Assembly: GCF_000244875.1 (NCBI RefSeq)
Contig: NC_016791.1
Coordinates: 2,237,001 to 2,301,000, forward strand
Direction of reading: 5' to 3'
DNA: 64,000 bases
Origin: Clostridium sp. BNL1100
GTDB lineage: Bacteria > Bacillota > Clostridia > Acetivibrionales > DSM-1351
The number at the start of each line of letters is the position of its first letter. Position 1 is the first letter of the stretch. Under the pieces are notes generated by a model, which was not told the origin of the DNA, searched no databases, and saw only the letters and a list, made by a program, of their open reading frames with translations. Positions 9,144 to 18,432 of this stretch are shown here, piece by piece. The position numbers and the translations under genes are program-made.

Positions 9144-10061
9144 CGGGTATTTAGGACGAGTTACATACCCGGTTGAAGAAACAAGACTTGTGTCGGATGA
9201 CACCCAGGTAATCGTACTGCCATTTACGCCTGCCGTTGGCAAGTTGATTTTAGAAGTTACCTGACTCAAATCTTCAAGGGTTAGTGCTGCTTTGTCCATT
9301 GCAACAATATCAGCTGCGCCTCCGTTACTTAATTCTACTACCTCTGTGGCGCTGAGTGCCCTGTTGTATAGACGGAAATCTGCAACCTTGCCTTTGAAGT
9401 AATTATCAGCAGTATATGGTGCTCTTCCAATAAAATTCGCTACCGTAGACTCAATATCTTTGGGAGTATATACGACATTTGTGTTTTCAGCAACCTTCAC
9501 CCCATCTACATAAAGTGTACCTAAAGTCTCTTTTTGAGTATATGTAATGTACTTCCACACCCCAGTACTAAATGTCGAGTTGACCTTAGTGTTTTGTTCG
9601 TCAGTCCAGTGAGCTTTTGCTAGCATAACCCTGTATGCTCCTGATTCCAGTAGAAAACCAAAATAATGTGCATTTACATCACTTTTTGAATCTGTCGTCG
9701 TACCGAAATTAAATACCCAGGACGGGTTGACATTTGACGGATCAACAAACACCCTGGCGCTTACAGTAGTCTCTGTCAGACCTGACAGAAGGCCATTAGG
9801 CATCTTTATATACCCTGAACTTCCATCCAATGCAACTGCACCCGATCCATTCTGAGTCGTTATCCAACTGCAATTACCATTCAAAATACCATCCCTGCCG
9901 TTACCGGAGGAATCGGCAACTTTTGTTCCGGTTCCCTCGTTAAACCTGTACCAAAGCATCAAACCTGCGTCAGCATTTGCCTTATTTGCAGGTATAAATG
10001 AAAATAGTCCTGCAACAATTGAAGTAATTAGCAAACACGACAAAATACGCATTTTAATCAT
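9144..10061 (-). CDS. Signal peptide + LamG domain + Ig-like domain: N-terminal part of the GH43 protein
   Basis: 306 residues up to the TAG. Residues 1-31 are a signal peptide ending ANKANADA. Residues ~33-245 form a LamG/concanavalin-like jelly roll (LMLWYRFNEGTGTKVADSSG near the start, FKGKVADFRLYNRALSATEV at the end), a carbohydrate-binding or spacer module common in GH43 proteins. From ~255 an Ig-like domain starts (LPTAGVNGSTITWVSSDTSLVSSTGYVTRP) and is truncated by the TAG. If the TAG is real, cells secrete only this module with no catalytic domain and no dockerin. Start ATG follows a strong AGGAGGAAAG site. The upstream gap (10062-10340) separates it from a divergent small gene and should hold both promoters. 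Confidence 0.85.
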
Positions 10062-10340
10062 TTGCTTTCCTCCTAAAACTTACTGGTTAACATAAGATTT
10101 TATGGGAGCTTCTATTTCTACAAATAGATATCATCGTCGGGTTTATACAAGAACATTTTATCATAGTTATATACATATTAGTAAATATATGTATTAATAA
10201 TTTTTATAGTTTTGATGGTAATATCGGCCGAAATATTATAGCCTATCAGGGTCAGAAATGACTTAAATTATTTTAGCATTGCAAGAATATTCCAATTTCA
10301 TATATAATCAAAATGATTAATTTTACAACGTGGGGTTAAC

Positions 10341-10598
10341 ATGATGAAAAATGAAATTCAGAAGAATTTTCTCAGGCAAATGACTGAAGCAGAAATCCAG
10401 CTTCACGAAGATGCAGAAAAAAGAAACAAAGGAATCTTCACTAATAAACTATTTGAACTTCGATTTTATGGGTACAAATCTGAATATAAGCCACCTAGCA
10501 AGCTTTTACGTACAGTAATTTATATTGGACTGCCAATAGCGTTTTTATTATTATTTTTAACCATTATAGACTTTGTAAAATTTATAGCAAAAAATTAA
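10341..10598 (+). CDS. Small single-pass membrane protein, unknown function
   Basis: 85 residues with a charged, helical N-terminal region (EIQKNFLRQMTEAEIQLHEDAEKR) and one hydrophobic segment at ~58-80 (YIGLPIAFLLLFLTIIDFV). Start ATG follows GTGGGGTTAAC. Divergent from the GH43 gene and ended by a bidirectional terminator that overlaps its stop codon, so it is a single-gene transcript. No family recognised; the clean start, terminator and composition support a real gene. Confidence 0.6.
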   Translation: MMKNEIQKNFLRQMTEAEIQLHEDAEKRNKGIFTNKLFELRFYGYKSEYKPPSKLLRTVIYIGLPIAFLLLFLTIIDFVKFIAKN

Positions 10599-10620
10599 AG
10601 CAGTCTGGCAGACTGCTTTT
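10597..10620. terminator. Bidirectional intrinsic terminator
   Basis: Perfect 10-base stem AAAGCAGTCT (10597-10606) / AGACTGCTTT (10610-10619), loop GGC, T-rich on both sides. It serves the small plus-strand gene and the convergent SurA-like gene ending at 10628. Confidence 0.85.
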
Positions 10621-10627
10621 TCCCTTA

Positions 10628-11476
10628 CTACTTATTTCTACATTCCTTTTCCTTATCCTTATATAAGCTTTGCTTATACTTTTTATAGGCTTTTTTATAT
10701 TCATCCGCAGCTTTGGAATACTCCCCATTTTTATACAGCCTGAAAGCATTTAATGAAGGTTCTAAAATCTCTATTTTAGCCTTGCTTCTGAGTTTTTCAA
10801 GCCATGTATTTAGTTTATCCGATATGGAAAATTCCCTTACAAGCAGCATTTTCTTATATTCATCTTTAGGGTGGGCTGATTTCGGCATGTCCTTGTACTG
10901 TTTGGTATATTCATCGTATTTTGTGTTGAATTCGTTTTCATCAAGACTTATTCCATACTCCTTTGCAATACCCGGAACACTCTTTAACTTTAAAATATAC
11001 AGTTCAACATCTTTTTTATATTCGGCTTCTGACTTATAGTCGAGGCCTTCGCTGATACTGGAACCCTCGCCACCAGCGCCTTCCAAGCTTGGCTTTACGT
11101 ATTTATTGTAATAGTCATCTATTTCTTTTTGAGTCACTTTGTAACCTGATTCATTGTAAAAATAGTTATCTGCCAGTACTTTTTTGATTACTTCTTCGAG
11201 AATCAAATCATTGATTTCTTCATCGGTTTTCTGCATCAATGAAGAGTTTCCTTTGTTTCTATCAAAGAAAATATTTTTTTCATCACGAAAAACGCTGGTT
11301 TCAACAATTTTACCGTTTACTTTCAGTGCTTGCTCGCCGAATACATAGGTTGAAGGTTTTTCTGCTTTTTTAGATATGATAAATGCAGTAGTTAAAGTGG
11401 CGAGAACAATCAATAAAATTAAACTTATCAAAATTATCCGATTTCGTTTTACAGATAACTTACCTACACTTTGCAT
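10628..11476 (-). CDS. Membrane-anchored SurA-like foldase/chaperone without visible PPIase domain
   Basis: 282 residues: positively charged N-terminus, one membrane anchor (~14-33, IILISLILLIVLATLTTAFI), then a highly charged extracytoplasmic helical region. Residues ~45-230 resemble the SurA N-terminal chaperone fold (VNGKIVETSVF, then EEINDLILEEVIKKVLADNYFYNESGYKVTQKEIDDYY). The parvulin-type isomerase domain seen in PrsA/SurA is not evident; the C-terminus (~245-282) is a lysine/tyrosine-rich TPR-like repeat. A role in folding exported proteins fits the neighbouring secreted enzymes, but this is inference. Start at ATG behind GGGGAGATG. Confidence 0.6.
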   Translation of the reverse strand: MQSVGKLSVKRNRIILISLILLIVLATLTTAFIISKKAEKPSTYVFGEQALKVNGKIVETSVFRDEKNIFFDRNKGNSSLMQKTDEEINDLILEEVIKKVLADNYFYNESGYKVTQKEIDDYYNKYVKPSLEGAGGEGSSISEGLDYKSEAEYKKDVELYILKLKSVPGIAKEYGISLDENEFNTKYDEYTKQYKDMPKSAHPKDEYKKMLLVREFSISDKLNTWLEKLRSKAKIEILEPSLNAFRLYKNGEYSKAADEYKKAYKKYKQSLYKDKEKECRNK

Positions 11477-11546
11477 AGTATTTCATCTCCCCTTACACAA
11501 ATATATAGATAATATTACAATAAATAATAAAAATTTACAATATTAT

Positions 11547-11593
11547 AAAAAATTAAGCCAATCATCAGCTAAAGATGATTGGCTTAATTTTTT
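11547..11593. terminator. Bidirectional terminator after dhaL
   Basis: Perfect 20-base arms (11547-11566 and 11574-11593) with a 7-base loop, ending in six T on both strands. It ends the carbohydrate operon just after the dhaL stop and isolates it from the SurA-like gene. Confidence 0.9.
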
Positions 11594-11618
11594 ATGATAT
11601 TGCATTTAAGAGGGATAA

Positions 11619-12257
11619 TTACAATAATTCAATAATAGCTTCTGCCATTGATTTCAGGATAAGGTTACATGAAGTTGCACCTGCATCAAGAACTCCTCTT
11701 GACCTTTCCCCAAGTCTTGCCGCTCTACCTATTTTCGCCACCATATCCCGTGTAGATTCCTTACCCTTTTCAGCTTCGACCTTCATGTTCTCCAGTGCAG
11801 CTTTAAAATCCTTTCCTTCCGCCAAAGCCGCCTTGTAACCTTCAATTGCCGGAACCAGAGTATCCATTAGAGTTTTGTCACCAACCTTTGCTTTGTCAAA
11901 AGCCTGCATGCCTTTTAGTGCACCTTCTAAGGTTGCTCTGAAAGCCTCCTTGTCTATATCTTCAACATCTTTACATGCTTTGGAAAACTCCATAAAGAAG
12001 GTTCCGTAAAGAGGGCCCATAGAACCGCCAATTTCCAGTATCAATGTTTTGCCCAGTACATTAAACCCTTCCGATAAACTGACTTCCTTACCTCCAAGCT
12101 TATTTTTTGTCATGGTGAAGCCCTTGTTCATATTAACTCCATGGTCTCCGTCACCTATTAATCCGTCAACTTCACTTAAGTAAGTCCAATTATCAATAAT
12201 TGTGTTTATCACATTATATACTACTGAAGATGCTCCTGAATTTTTAAAGCTGCTCAT
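11619..12257 (-). CDS. dhaL: DhaL-type subunit of a dihydroxyacetone/tetrulose kinase
   Basis: 212 residues, the usual DhaL length. This subunit holds the nucleotide: the Mg-binding LIGDGDHGVNMNKGF motif lies near residue 34 and the phosphate-binding GGSMGPLYGTFF loop near 77, with the SRGVLDAGATSCNLIL helix near the end. It pairs with DhaK encoded 32 bases upstream. No DhaM (PTS phosphodonor) is in the operon, so it is either ATP-dependent or uses a distant donor. Because the operon also has an RpiB-type isomerase and a polyol dehydrogenase, the kinase may act on erythrulose rather than dihydroxyacetone. Last gene of the operon. Confidence 0.88.
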   Translation of the reverse strand: MSSFKNSGASSVVYNVINTIIDNWTYLSEVDGLIGDGDHGVNMNKGFTMTKNKLGGKEVSLSEGFNVLGKTLILEIGGSMGPLYGTFFMEFSKACKDVEDIDKEAFRATLEGALKGMQAFDKAKVGDKTLMDTLVPAIEGYKAALAEGKDFKAALENMKVEAEKGKESTRDMVAKIGRAARLGERSRGVLDAGATSCNLILKSMAEAIIELL

Positions 12258-12289
12258 AGTTATTACCCCTTTCAGATTTTATATAACTA

Positions 12290-13291
12290 TTATTTAAACT
12301 GCTTCATTCCAACTGTATTTACTTCTTCGTCTACCAGTTCCTTTAATTCTTCATCAACTTTCATCAGTGTTAGGGTAGCACCCATCATTTCAAGAGAAGT
12401 AAAGTAGTTGCCCACATAGGATCTGTATACTTTGATACCCTTTTCTGTAAGTATTTCTTCAACTTTGTTGTAAAGGATATATAATTCCATTATAGGAGTA
12501 GCACCTAATCCTGAAACTAGAGCCACAACCTCATCCCCGGCAACAAAAGGATAATCAGGGAGAATAATATCAAGCATTTCCTGAGCCATCTCATCAGCTG
12601 TCTTAAGTGCTGAAACTGATATTCCGGGTTCACCGTGATGACCAATGCCAACCTCCATTGTTCCCGGCTCAATCTTGAAGTTTGAATGTCCCACTGCTGG
12701 TATTGTACATGAGGTAAGACCGATACCAACACTTCTTGTATTATCTATGGCTTTTTGTGCAGCAGTTATTACTTCATCAAGAGTTCCGCCCTTAGCAGCT
12801 TTAGCTCCTCCAACCTTCCACATTAATATTTCGCCTGCAACACCACGCCTTTTTTCCTTCTCAGTTTTAGGTGCAGAAGCAACATCGTCATTAGCTACAA
12901 CAGTTTTAACTGTTATTCCTTCTTCTTCCGCAAAGGCTGTAGCCATTTTGACATTCATATTGTCTCCGGCGTAGTTTCCGTAGAGACATGCCACACCATT
13001 TCCCGAATCTGCTTCTCTCATAGCATCCAGAAATGCTTTTGCTGTGGGTGATGCAAATATCTCACCTACTGCAACAGCGTCCACCATATTTTTTCCGCAA
13101 TAACCGATAAATGCCGGTTTATGCCCTGACCCTCCGCCGGTAACAACACCGACTTTTCCGGGAACAGGAGCGTTTTTATATTTAATTGTTCTTGGATTGT
13201 CTGTTTTAACAACTATATCAGAGTGAGTCTTTAAAAAACCTTCCAACATATCTTCTACACAATTGAATGGATCATTAATAATTCTTTGCAT
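12290..13291 (-). CDS. dhaK: DhaK-type substrate-binding subunit of a dihydroxyacetone/tetrulose kinase
   Basis: 333 residues, full length. The TGGGSGHKPAFIGYCG loop (~50-66) and the covalent-binding histidine region GIGHHGEPGIS (~215-226) are present; the histidine binds the ketone as a hemiaminal. Known relatives (DerK/LerK types of the DAK family) phosphorylate D- or L-erythrulose in tetritol pathways. Here it follows the RpiB-type gene by 33 bases and precedes dhaL. Start ATG behind GAGGGGGATTTTAAT. Substrate choice is inferred from context; dihydroxyacetone remains possible. Confidence 0.9.
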   Translation of the reverse strand: MQRIINDPFNCVEDMLEGFLKTHSDIVVKTDNPRTIKYKNAPVPGKVGVVTGGGSGHKPAFIGYCGKNMVDAVAVGEIFASPTAKAFLDAMREADSGNGVACLYGNYAGDNMNVKMATAFAEEEGITVKTVVANDDVASAPKTEKEKRRGVAGEILMWKVGGAKAAKGGTLDEVITAAQKAIDNTRSVGIGLTSCTIPAVGHSNFKIEPGTMEVGIGHHGEPGISVSALKTADEMAQEMLDIILPDYPFVAGDEVVALVSGLGATPIMELYILYNKVEEILTEKGIKVYRSYVGNYFTSLEMMGATLTLMKVDEELKELVDEEVNTVGMKQFK

Positions 13292-13324
13292 ATTAAAATC
13301 CCCCTCTTTTCATTTAATATGGAT

Positions 13325-13783
13325 TTATCTGCAGCTTTTATAAAATTCATTTTCATATTCTGATATTTTATTAACTTTTGCCTCTGAACCACCGCCGTCA
13401 AATTCACATCCCAGCCATAAATTGACCAGCTGCTTTGCAAGCTCAATTCCTATTACACGTGCTCCAAGGGTCATAATCTGTGCATTGTTGCTCTTTCTGG
13501 AACGTTCAGTTGAGAAAGAATCATGACAAACGGCCGCTCTGATTCCGGGAACTTTATTGGCAGCAATGGCCATTCCTATCCCCGTTCCGCAAATCAAAAT
13601 TCCTCTTTCATGTTTTCCTTCAGCTATTGACCTGGCAACGGCAACAGCAATATCAGGGTATAGAACAGGGTCGGTACTATATACTCCAAAATCTTCAACG
13701 TCCAACCCTTTTTCTATTAATAGCTTCTTTATTACTTCCTTAAATTGAAATCCTGCTTCATCACATCCTATAGCTATTGACAT
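13325..13783 (-). CDS. RpiB/LacAB-family sugar-phosphate isomerase, possibly erythrulose-4-phosphate isomerase
   Basis: 152 residues from the ATG at 13783, chosen because GAGGTG stands 7 bases upstream. RpiB fold markers: IAIGCDEAGFQFKE at the N-terminus, ILICGTGIGMAIAANKVPGIRAA with the active-site Cys and the GTGIGM anion hole (~68-90), and the AVCHD / SRKSNNAQIMTLGARVIG segment. RpiB relatives isomerise ribose 5-phosphate, allose 6-phosphate, galactose 6-phosphate, or, when next to DhaK-type kinases, erythrulose 4-phosphate to erythrose 4-phosphate. The C-terminus (LGCEFDGGGSEAKVNKISEY) resembles that last group in layout. Fourth enzyme-linked gene in an operon with SDR and DhaKL. Confidence 0.8.
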   Translation of the reverse strand: MSIAIGCDEAGFQFKEVIKKLLIEKGLDVEDFGVYSTDPVLYPDIAVAVARSIAEGKHERGILICGTGIGMAIAANKVPGIRAAVCHDSFSTERSRKSNNAQIMTLGARVIGIELAKQLVNLWLGCEFDGGGSEAKVNKISEYENEFYKSCR

Positions 13784-13820
13784 TTTAATCACCTCTATTT
13801 TATTTGGTTAAACTAATTTT

Positions 13821-14588
13821 CTATTTTATAGTAAAGCCTCCATCAATAAGCAGGTTGTGTCCCGTAATCATACCTGCTGCACCACTACAGAGAAATGCTA
13901 TCGTACCGGCAATTTCATCGGGTTCTGCAAAACGTTCCGAAGGCATTTCCTTTTTAAATGCATCTCCAACGGGGCCTTCCCATGCTTTTTTACCCAAGTC
14001 GGTAAGCACTACCGTAGGTGAAACTGCGTTAACTCTGATACCGTACTTGCCCCATTCATATGCCATTACCTTTGTCATTGCAATAATTCCGCCCTTGCTG
14101 GCACAATAGGCAACATGTTTGTCAAGTGCAATAACACCTGCTTGTGATGCCATATTAACTATAGAGCCCTTTTTACCTGCATCAATCATATATTTACCAA
14201 CCGCCTGAGCCATCTTGAAGGAGGCTGTCAGGTTTATGCTTATTGTCTTATCCCACATATTATCATCTAAAGTTTCAGCACTATCCAATGCTACTATTCC
14301 TGCACAGTTTACAAGAATATCAACACTTCCGAATCTCTTTACTGCTGCATCAATAACAGATTGTCTGTAATCCGCATTTGTTATATCACCGGAAACACCT
14401 ATGCAATTTTCACCCAGCTCATGTGCTATTTTATCTGCTTCAGGATTTAGATCTGCTAAAACACAATTAACACCTTTTCCTGTAAAAAAGTGTGCAGTAG
14501 CCAGTCCTATTCCTGCTGCACCTCCTGTGATTATTGCTGTTTTGCCTTGCAACGAGAAATTCAAATCTGCTCCGCAGTATTCCAACAT
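13821..14588 (-). CDS. Short-chain dehydrogenase/reductase, likely polyol (tetritol) dehydrogenase
   Basis: 255 residues from ATG 14588 (GGAGGG 7 bases upstream; an earlier in-frame start at 14603 would overlap that site). Classical SDR: TGGAAGIGLA cofactor loop (~18-27), NCAGI, and the catalytic Ser-Tyr-Lys set in NMASQAG and YCASKGG. An acidic residue after the second strand (LADLNPEA) predicts NAD rather than NADP. In tetritol pathways the matching enzyme (DthD type) oxidises threitol to erythrulose. The operon also encodes an importer and a kinase/isomerase pair, which fits oxidation of an imported polyol before phosphorylation. The substrate is inferred. Confidence 0.85.
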   Translation of the reverse strand: MLEYCGADLNFSLQGKTAIITGGAAGIGLATAHFFTGKGVNCVLADLNPEADKIAHELGENCIGVSGDITNADYRQSVIDAAVKRFGSVDILVNCAGIVALDSAETLDDNMWDKTISINLTASFKMAQAVGKYMIDAGKKGSIVNMASQAGVIALDKHVAYCASKGGIIAMTKVMAYEWGKYGIRVNAVSPTVVLTDLGKKAWEGPVGDAFKKEMPSERFAEPDEIAGTIAFLCSGAAGMITGHNLLIDGGFTIK

Positions 14589-14689
14589 AATTAGACCCTC
14601 CATTTAGCTACATTTTATTTATCTTGTACATTTTCAGATTATAAGGAAAGGGAGCTTTACTCCCCTCCTCGTAATCCATATTAATCGTA

Positions 14690-15688
14690 TTATTGTGCTC
14701 TTTGCTTGAATTCTGCTACGTTGTCCTTTGTTACGGGTTCAAAATCAATCCAGTATTCTTTGTCAACATTTTCGCCTTTCGCCTTAGCAACAGCAATTTC
14801 CAATGCTTTACTTCCCTGTCCTGCACCATCCTGGAATATAGATGCAATTAATGTCCCTTTTTCTACAGCATCCAAAGCATCTGTTATACCATCAACACCG
14901 ATTGTAGGGATATCCAGTTTCTTAGCTTCAATTGCTTTTCTTGCTCCAAGTGCCATCTCATCATTTTCACCAACAACAGCATCTATCTTGTCAAAAGCCT
15001 GCAACCAGTTTTCCATAACTGTCATAGCTTCTGAACGTGACCAGTTAGCTGTTTTTTCTGCCAGAACCTTGATATCAGGATATTTCTTAAGTACATTTTG
15101 GATTCCCTCGCTGCGTTCCAACTGTGCTGATTGTCCGAGAGGACCGTCAAGTATAACAATGTTGCCCTTTCCACCGAGCTTATCGGCAATTGCCTGCATT
15201 TCCAATTCACCTGCATATACGTCCTTTGAGCCAACGTAGCTAGTGAGTTTTTCACTGTCAACACGGGTGTTGACTCCGATTACCGGTATATTCGCTGCTG
15301 CTGCCTTATCAACCGCAACCGCACAGGCTTTTGCATCCTGAGGGTTTAGGATAATAGCGTTCACACCGTCAGAAATCATTGTTTCAACCTGGTTTATTTG
15401 TGTGTTTGGATCATAGTTACCATCATAAATCTTGAGTTCCACTCCCAATTCTGCTGCTTTCTTCTTTGCAGCATTTGAAAGGCGGACTGTGAATTCATTT
15501 TTCAGACTGTACAGTGTCATTCCAACAACAATTTTTTTGTCAGCTGGCTTGCTTGATTGAGTTGCCGTAGTTGTGTCTGAAGACTTAGTTTCTTCAGATT
15601 TTTTACCATTGTCAGAAGAACAAGCTGCGAAAGAGATTAGCATTATTGCAGCTACTAGCATTGCTACGAGTCTTTTCATTGTTTTCAT
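14690..15688 (-). CDS. Sugar ABC transporter substrate-binding lipoprotein (RbsB type)
   Basis: 332 residues from ATG 15688, preceded by AAAGGAG; longer in-frame starts overlap the permease gene and are not needed. Lipobox FAAC gives acylation at about Cys24, then a Ser/Thr-rich linker (SSDTTTATQSSKP) and a Peripla_BP_4 two-lobe fold (VGMTLYSLKNEFTVRLSNAAKKKA, INQVETMISDGVNAIILNPQDA, VVGENDEMALGA). Family members bind ribose, other pentoses, hexoses or small polyols with the ring or chain buried between lobes. It feeds the permease and ATPase encoded just upstream. Of all genes here this one should be the most expressed, and the gap to the SDR (100 bases) is the largest in the operon. Confidence 0.93.
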   Translation of the reverse strand: MKTMKRLVAMLVAAIMLISFAACSSDNGKKSEETKSSDTTTATQSSKPADKKIVVGMTLYSLKNEFTVRLSNAAKKKAAELGVELKIYDGNYDPNTQINQVETMISDGVNAIILNPQDAKACAVAVDKAAAANIPVIGVNTRVDSEKLTSYVGSKDVYAGELEMQAIADKLGGKGNIVILDGPLGQSAQLERSEGIQNVLKKYPDIKVLAEKTANWSRSEAMTVMENWLQAFDKIDAVVGENDEMALGARKAIEAKKLDIPTIGVDGITDALDAVEKGTLIASIFQDGAGQGSKALEIAVAKAKGENVDKEYWIDFEPVTKDNVAEFKQRAQ

Positions 15689-15746
15689 AACTATTTCTCC
15701 TTTAAATTTTAATTTAATAATAAACCGTTTTTTTAAAAAACGGATA

Positions 15747-16709
15747 TTAATCATTAGAACTGTTCAAGCTATCCATCATAACAGCCGCAATAATTATCAA
15801 ACCTTTAATAATTAACTGCCAGTAGGATGATACTGCCATCATATCCAAGCCATTATTTAAAGCTGCTATTATAAGAACTCCGACAAGAGTTCCCCATAGT
15901 CTTCCTCTACCGCCTGCCAGGCTGGTTCCGCCCATTACAACTGCCGCAATAGCGTCAGTCTCATAGTTTTGTCCTGCCATTGCCAAACCTGAAGATACAC
16001 GGGAGGTCAATACTACACCTGCCAGTCCTGCCAAGACACCTGCTATCATATATGCCGACCACTTGATCTTCTTAACGTTAATACCTGATAGACGGGCAGC
16101 TTTGGCATTTCCGCCTACACCAAAAATGTATCTTCCGTATTTAGCCTTGTATATAAGAACACTGCAAATTATGAATACTACTGCAAGGATAATAACTGGG
16201 ATTGGTATAATTCCAACATTTCCTCCGCCAATTTTCAGGAATCCTTCACTTAACCCCGGTACCGGCTGTGCATTGCTGGCCAGATAAGTAATTCCTCTGG
16301 CGACGCTTAACATACCCAATGTAGCAACAAAAGCGGGAACCTTAAGCCACGAGATTACTATTCCGTTCAAACTTCCTAGTATAAACCCTACACCTAATCC
16401 AACCAAAACTGCTACAAACCAGGGAATACTTTGATTTTGGGCAACCAGTGCTGCAAATATACCGGATGCACCCAATATTGAACCCACGGAGAGATCAATT
16501 CCTCCTGTTAATACTACAAAGGTCATTCCAAGGGCAAGTAAACCATTAATGGATGCCTGCCGTAACAGATTAAAAACATTGTTTACATCAAGGAATTTTG
16601 GTTTTAATAAAGCAAAAATCAATATAACCAAAAACAGTCCAATCAATGTTGCAAATTTCTCAAAAAACTGACCTGCAGTCATTTTTCTGTAATTTTTTAT
16701 ATTCTCCAT
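15747..16709 (-). CDS. Sugar ABC transporter permease (RbsC type)
   Basis: 320 residues with 8-10 hydrophobic segments and the BPD_transp_2 signature: FNLLRQASINGLLALGMTFVVLTGGIDLSVGS near residue 42 and GVGGNAKAARLSGI (~197-210), the EAA-like loop that contacts the ATPase. Typical length of a homodimeric Rbs-type permease. It starts 16 bases after the ATPase gene ends, so the two are translationally close. Confidence 0.93.
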   Translation of the reverse strand: MENIKNYRKMTAGQFFEKFATLIGLFLVILIFALLKPKFLDVNNVFNLLRQASINGLLALGMTFVVLTGGIDLSVGSILGASGIFAALVAQNQSIPWFVAVLVGLGVGFILGSLNGIVISWLKVPAFVATLGMLSVARGITYLASNAQPVPGLSEGFLKIGGGNVGIIPIPVIILAVVFIICSVLIYKAKYGRYIFGVGGNAKAARLSGINVKKIKWSAYMIAGVLAGLAGVVLTSRVSSGLAMAGQNYETDAIAAVVMGGTSLAGGRGRLWGTLVGVLIIAALNNGLDMMAVSSYWQLIIKGLIIIAAVMMDSLNSSND

Positions 16710-16725
16710 TTTTCATACCCCATTA

Positions 16726-18210
16726 TCACATTTTAGATACAGCAAGTCTCATAATGTTTTCCTGTACAAAATCTTCCCTCTTAAGTTCTCCGCCTAATTT
16801 GCGATTGCTTAATACAATAATCCTGTCAGCCATCCCCATTACTTCAGGCATTTCCGAAGAAATCATTATAATGGAATTCCCCTGTGCAACAAAGTCGCAC
16901 ATAATCTTATAGATTTCAGATTTAGCACCTACATCAATACCTCGGGTAGGCTCGTCCAATATTAACAGTTTTGGCTTTTTTATCAGCCACTTTGCAAGAA
17001 CAACCTTTTGTTGGTTTCCTCCGGAAAGAGATGATACTAACTGCTCTTTTCCTTGTGTCCTAATACGGAGAGAAGAAATCTGTTTCTGAATTACTTCATC
17101 CTCGGATTTCATGTCAATCAAACAATTCTTTTCAAAGTCCTTCATAGAAGCCAGTGTAATATTGTTTCCTACACTCATATACGGTACAAGTCCTTCGCCT
17201 TTTCTGTCTTCAGTAACAAATGCCAAACCATTCTTAATTGCTTCCACTGGCTCCTTGGGATTAAGTTTTTTCCCCTCAAAGATTATTTCACCTTCATCTG
17301 CCGGGCTAAGACCGAACAGAGCCTGCATTACTTCAGTACGGCCTGCGCCAACCAATCCTGCAATACCAAGAATTTCTCCTTTTCTGACATCAAAGTTTAT
17401 ATCAGAAAATTTGTTTTGAAGTGTCAGATTACGGACTTCCAATACCTTTTCGCCTATAGGAACGTGGACCTTTGGATAAATGTCGCTGAGCTCTCGCCCA
17501 ACCATATTTTTAATTAGGATTTCATTATTGATATCTTTAGCTTGCCAGGAATCCACATATGCTCCATCTCTAAGAACGGTAATTTCGTCAGAAATCCTGA
17601 AAACCTCATCCATTTTATGAGAAATATATATGATTCCCTTTCCTTCTTTTCGAAGGTTATCTATTATTATGAAAAGGTTATCAACTTCTTTATCTGTAAT
17701 TGCCGAAGTAGGTTCATCCATAATAATAATCTCTGCATTAAAGGAAATAGCCTTTGCTATCTCCACAAGCTGCTGGTCAGCAACCTGTAGATTCTGAAGT
17801 TTTTCTTTGGGACTAATATTATTAATATGAAGCCTGTTTAATAATTCTTCTGTTTGCTTGTAAAGTGTTCGATAGTCAACAAATCCTCCTTTTCCAGGTT
17901 CACGGCCAAAATATATATTTTCAGCTACTGTCATTCCCGGAATAGGAGACAATTCCTGGTGAATCATTGCAATCCCCAGATTTTGAGAATCTGTAGGCGA
18001 ATTTATTTCTACATCCTTACCATTTATACTGATGCTTCCTTTATCACTCTTTGTTACCCCAGCCAGGATTTTCATGAGTGTGGATTTGCCGGCTCCATTC
18101 TCACCCATAAGGGCATGAACTGAACCCTTTTCCAGTTTAAAATGTACATCATGCAATACATTTACTCCCGTAAAACTCTTGCTGATATCTTTCATTTCAA
18201 GTAAGCTCAA
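16726..18210 (-). CDS. Sugar ABC transporter ATPase with two nucleotide-binding domains (RbsA type)
   Basis: 494 residues; start is a TTG behind AGAGGTG. First NBD: Walker A GENGAGKSTLMKIL (~37-50), Walker B EIIIMDEPTSAI. Second NBD (~250-494): its Walker A position is degenerate (GLVGAGRTEVMQALF), as is usual in RbsA, but LSGGNQQKVVLAKWL and LLILDEPTRGIDVG are intact. Couples ATP hydrolysis to import of the sugar or polyol. First gene of the transporter-enzyme operon; a terminator at 18366-18394 separates it from the YesN-like regulator, so its own promoter should lie in 18211-18360. Confidence 0.93.
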   Translation of the reverse strand: MSLLEMKDISKSFTGVNVLHDVHFKLEKGSVHALMGENGAGKSTLMKILAGVTKSDKGSISINGKDVEINSPTDSQNLGIAMIHQELSPIPGMTVAENIYFGREPGKGGFVDYRTLYKQTEELLNRLHINNISPKEKLQNLQVADQQLVEIAKAISFNAEIIIMDEPTSAITDKEVDNLFIIIDNLRKEGKGIIYISHKMDEVFRISDEITVLRDGAYVDSWQAKDINNEILIKNMVGRELSDIYPKVHVPIGEKVLEVRNLTLQNKFSDINFDVRKGEILGIAGLVGAGRTEVMQALFGLSPADEGEIIFEGKKLNPKEPVEAIKNGLAFVTEDRKGEGLVPYMSVGNNITLASMKDFEKNCLIDMKSEDEVIQKQISSLRIRTQGKEQLVSSLSGGNQQKVVLAKWLIKKPKLLILDEPTRGIDVGAKSEIYKIMCDFVAQGNSIIMISSEMPEVMGMADRIIVLSNRKLGGELKREDFVQENIMRLAVSKM

Positions 18211-18365
18211 TAATCACACCTCTTTTCCCATAACCTCTATGAAGTTACTCTTATATGTTTTATGTCCCCCTTGCATTTCATGTTTTAATTATATAATTGA
18301 ATTAATGGTTTAACAGGTTTACTATTTTAATATTAAGTTTGATTTTTTATGATTTAAAAAGAAAA

Positions 18366-18400
18366 AATACATGAACCATCATTATTCATGTATTGCTTAG
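18366..18400 (-). terminator. Intrinsic terminator after the response regulator
   Basis: Perfect 10-base stem AATACATGAA / TTCATGTATT (18366-18375 / 18385-18394); on the minus strand it is followed by TTTTTTCTTTTT. It ends the two-component transcript before the ABC operon. Confidence 0.75.
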
Positions 18401-18432
18401 TGATTTTCTCTGTGATTTTCCCGTAATTTCCT

